This document shows positions 43,869 to 44,957 of a stretch of DNA of 44,957 bases, one piece after another. The stretch spans positions 1-44,957 of the forward strand of contig JAUNJN010000016.1 in NCBI GenBank assembly GCA_030533235.1, written 5' to 3'. The translations under genes and the position numbers were made by a program. Under the pieces are notes generated by a model. The model worked only from the letters and a program-made list of their open reading frames with translations, was not told where the DNA came from and searched no databases. The DNA comes from Eubacteriales bacterium (GTDB lineage: Bacteria; Bacillota; Clostridia; Lachnospirales; Lachnospiraceae). Every line of letters begins with the position of its first letter. The first letter of the stretch is position 1.

Positions 43869-43883
43869 TCGGAGGGCCAAAAG

Positions 43884-44351
43884 ATGAACGAAAATAATTT
43901 AAGAATATTGGGGCTACAACAAAAGATTGAAAATAATAAAAAATTATCAAAACAATTGAAGGTAGTAGCCGGAGTTTGTTTGTTTTCTTCCGGTTGCTAT
44001 TGTCTTGGTGCAAAGAATTTAGGAAATGCAATAGACAGAGCAAATGTTATATTAGTAAATATAATATGGATTATTTCAATTATTATTTTGGTCGGCTTAT
44101 ATGTGAAGGATTCATGTTGTGTGAAACGTAATAAAGCATATGAATTAGATATTTATAGATTGGAAGTTGAAGACTTAATCGATAAGAAGGAAATCGCTAA
44201 AATCACGGGAGAAGTATTACCGGATTATGTATTAAACAAACAGATTGATATGCCGAATGAGAAAGTATCGTTGCCAATCATTTATTACAGTATTCTGGTT
44301 GGAATCGATGTAATAATAAGAATTTCTTTGATAAAAATTTTGTCACTGTAA
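43884..44351 (+). CDS. Three-helix membrane protein, unknown function
   Basis: A 155-residue protein with GGAGGG before the ATG at 43884. An N-terminal amphipathic part (NNLRILGLQQKIENNKKLSKQ) is followed by hydrophobic segments at about 28-46, 54-74 and 130-152. Between the second and third lies a charged cytoplasmic loop (about 75-125) containing ELDIYRLEVEDLIDKKEIAKITG. No motif suggests an activity. It is part of the run of small membrane proteins at the right end of the window. It could be an immunity or accessory protein, but there is no toxin in view to support that. Confidence 0.75.
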   Translation: MNENNLRILGLQQKIENNKKLSKQLKVVAGVCLFSSGCYCLGAKNLGNAIDRANVILVNIIWIISIIILVGLYVKDSCCVKRNKAYELDIYRLEVEDLIDKKEIAKITGEVLPDYVLNKQIDMPNEKVSLPIIYYSILVGIDVIIRISLIKILSL

Positions 44352-44475
44352 AGGTTACTATAAAGTGTATGAAAGGTGCTTTTCTTTATCTTGGTATTTA
44401 TTTACATAAATAGGATATAGTTGTAAAATATAATACATAAAAAAGGTCGGATACGCACTATAAAGGAGGATAATC

Positions 44476-44957
44476 ATGCAGAAAATAAAAAAGAGTTTTA
44501 ACACAGGAAATCTTGTAACAGTCATTTCGGCAATATTGATGTTAATAGCAAGCTTTTTGCCGTTTGTGGCTGATCGCTATAGGTCGTATAACTATGTTGA
44601 TATCAATGATTTAATTGATGAAGAATTATTCTCGATATTCTTTTATTGCTCATTAATCGGAGCGGTAGTCATTGCATTTTTTTCAGCTCTGAGAATCAAC
44701 TGGGCATGTATATTGTGTTCATTTCTGTTACTCATTCCAAATGGGATAACGATTGCAATCTGTGTGATTGCAGTAGCCGATGTGGGAGGATCCGCAAACC
44801 TTGGAATCGGTTTTTATATTTTTGCAGTAGCAACACTTGCTATGGTGATTTTCTCTATCGTTGGAGCTGTTAAGGGAAAAAAAGAAATGCGTGCATTGCC
44901 AATGAATGGCGGAGTACCACAGTACCAGGCGGGCCCACAGTATCAGGCGCAGCCACA
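44476..44957 (+). CDS. Four-helix membrane protein with Q/P-rich tail, 3' end cut
   Basis: At least 160 residues; the frame is open to the window edge. AAAGGAGG precedes the ATG at 44476. Four hydrophobic segments (about 13-32, 55-73, 77-98 and 112-132) are followed by a short basic stretch (KGKKEMRAL) and a tail of PQYQ-type repeats (VPQYQAGPQYQAQP). Small membrane proteins with such tails are common in gut Clostridia and sometimes also carry a zinc ribbon, as in the gene at the left window edge. The function is unknown. Confidence 0.8.
   Translation, partial: MQKIKKSFNTGNLVTVISAILMLIASFLPFVADRYRSYNYVDINDLIDEELFSIFFYCSLIGAVVIAFFSALRINWACILCSFLLLIPNGITIAICVIAVADVGGSANLGIGFYIFAVATLAMVIFSIVGAVKGKKEMRALPMNGGVPQYQAGPQYQAQP

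Overview
The window looks like the replication-origin region of a low-GC Clostridia chromosome, most likely a member of the Lachnospiraceae. The evidence is gene content and order: rpmH, rnpA, yidD, yidC and jag read leftward from an origin at about 24.9-26.9 kb, and dnaA, dnaN, an S4-domain gene, recF, gyrB and gyrA read rightward. A DUF3881-type gene follows serS, genes have strong AGGAGG ribosome-binding sites, and a YtrA-type regulator/ABC cluster is present. The species cannot be named from sequence reading alone.

Left part (1-5.4 kb): a cut-off zinc-ribbon gene, an unknown Rossmann-fold protein, tRNA-Lys(CTT), trmB, a DegS-like orphan histidine kinase and argS. Next comes a 1.4-kb AT-rich gap (5446-6854) with four perfect parS sites and four DnaA boxes. 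It is followed by parA, parB, a DUF4446 gene, serS and a DUF3881-type gene, all on the plus strand, which means they point toward the origin. Then come a ROK-family kinase, a MATE transporter, tRNA-Arg(CCT), a CBS-containing Mn-dependent pyrophosphatase, a 0.6-kb intergenic region with two long RNA-like hairpins, a small coiled-coil membrane protein and a DEDDh exonuclease.

Origin block (17.9-34 kb): rsmG and mnmG (minus), mnmE (plus, opposite to its usual partners), jag, yidC, yidD, rnpA and rpmH (minus), then the oriC. DnaA boxes lie on both sides of dnaA, and a DnaA-trio-like unwinding element lies between dnaA and dnaN. dnaA, dnaN, the S4 gene, recF, gyrB, gyrA and a one-helix membrane protein follow. 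These genes supply initiation, clamp loading, supercoiling control, origin segregation (ParA/ParB/parS), tRNA wobble modification, membrane insertion and RNase P.

Right part (34-45 kb): the two subunits of an Fe-S class I fumarase, a large membrane-anchored ectodomain protein, and a YtrA regulator/ABC transporter operon. The operon's promoter sits on palindromic operators and its leader can fold into a 279-nt hairpin. A tRNA-Ser/Asn/Cys cluster with its own promoters follows. The last 3.7 kb looks like accessory DNA: a DUF4143-type ATPase, broken lipoprotein-like coding sequence, small membrane proteins, a structured intergenic RNA-like motif and a four-helix protein with a Q/P-rich tail cut by the window end.

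The strongest leads for something undescribed are the two hairpin-rich intergenic regions (15.77-16.22 kb and 37.55-37.94 kb). Other notable points are the inferred 12-kb inversion carrying parAB and parS, and the DnaA-box/parS cluster 19 kb from dnaA.
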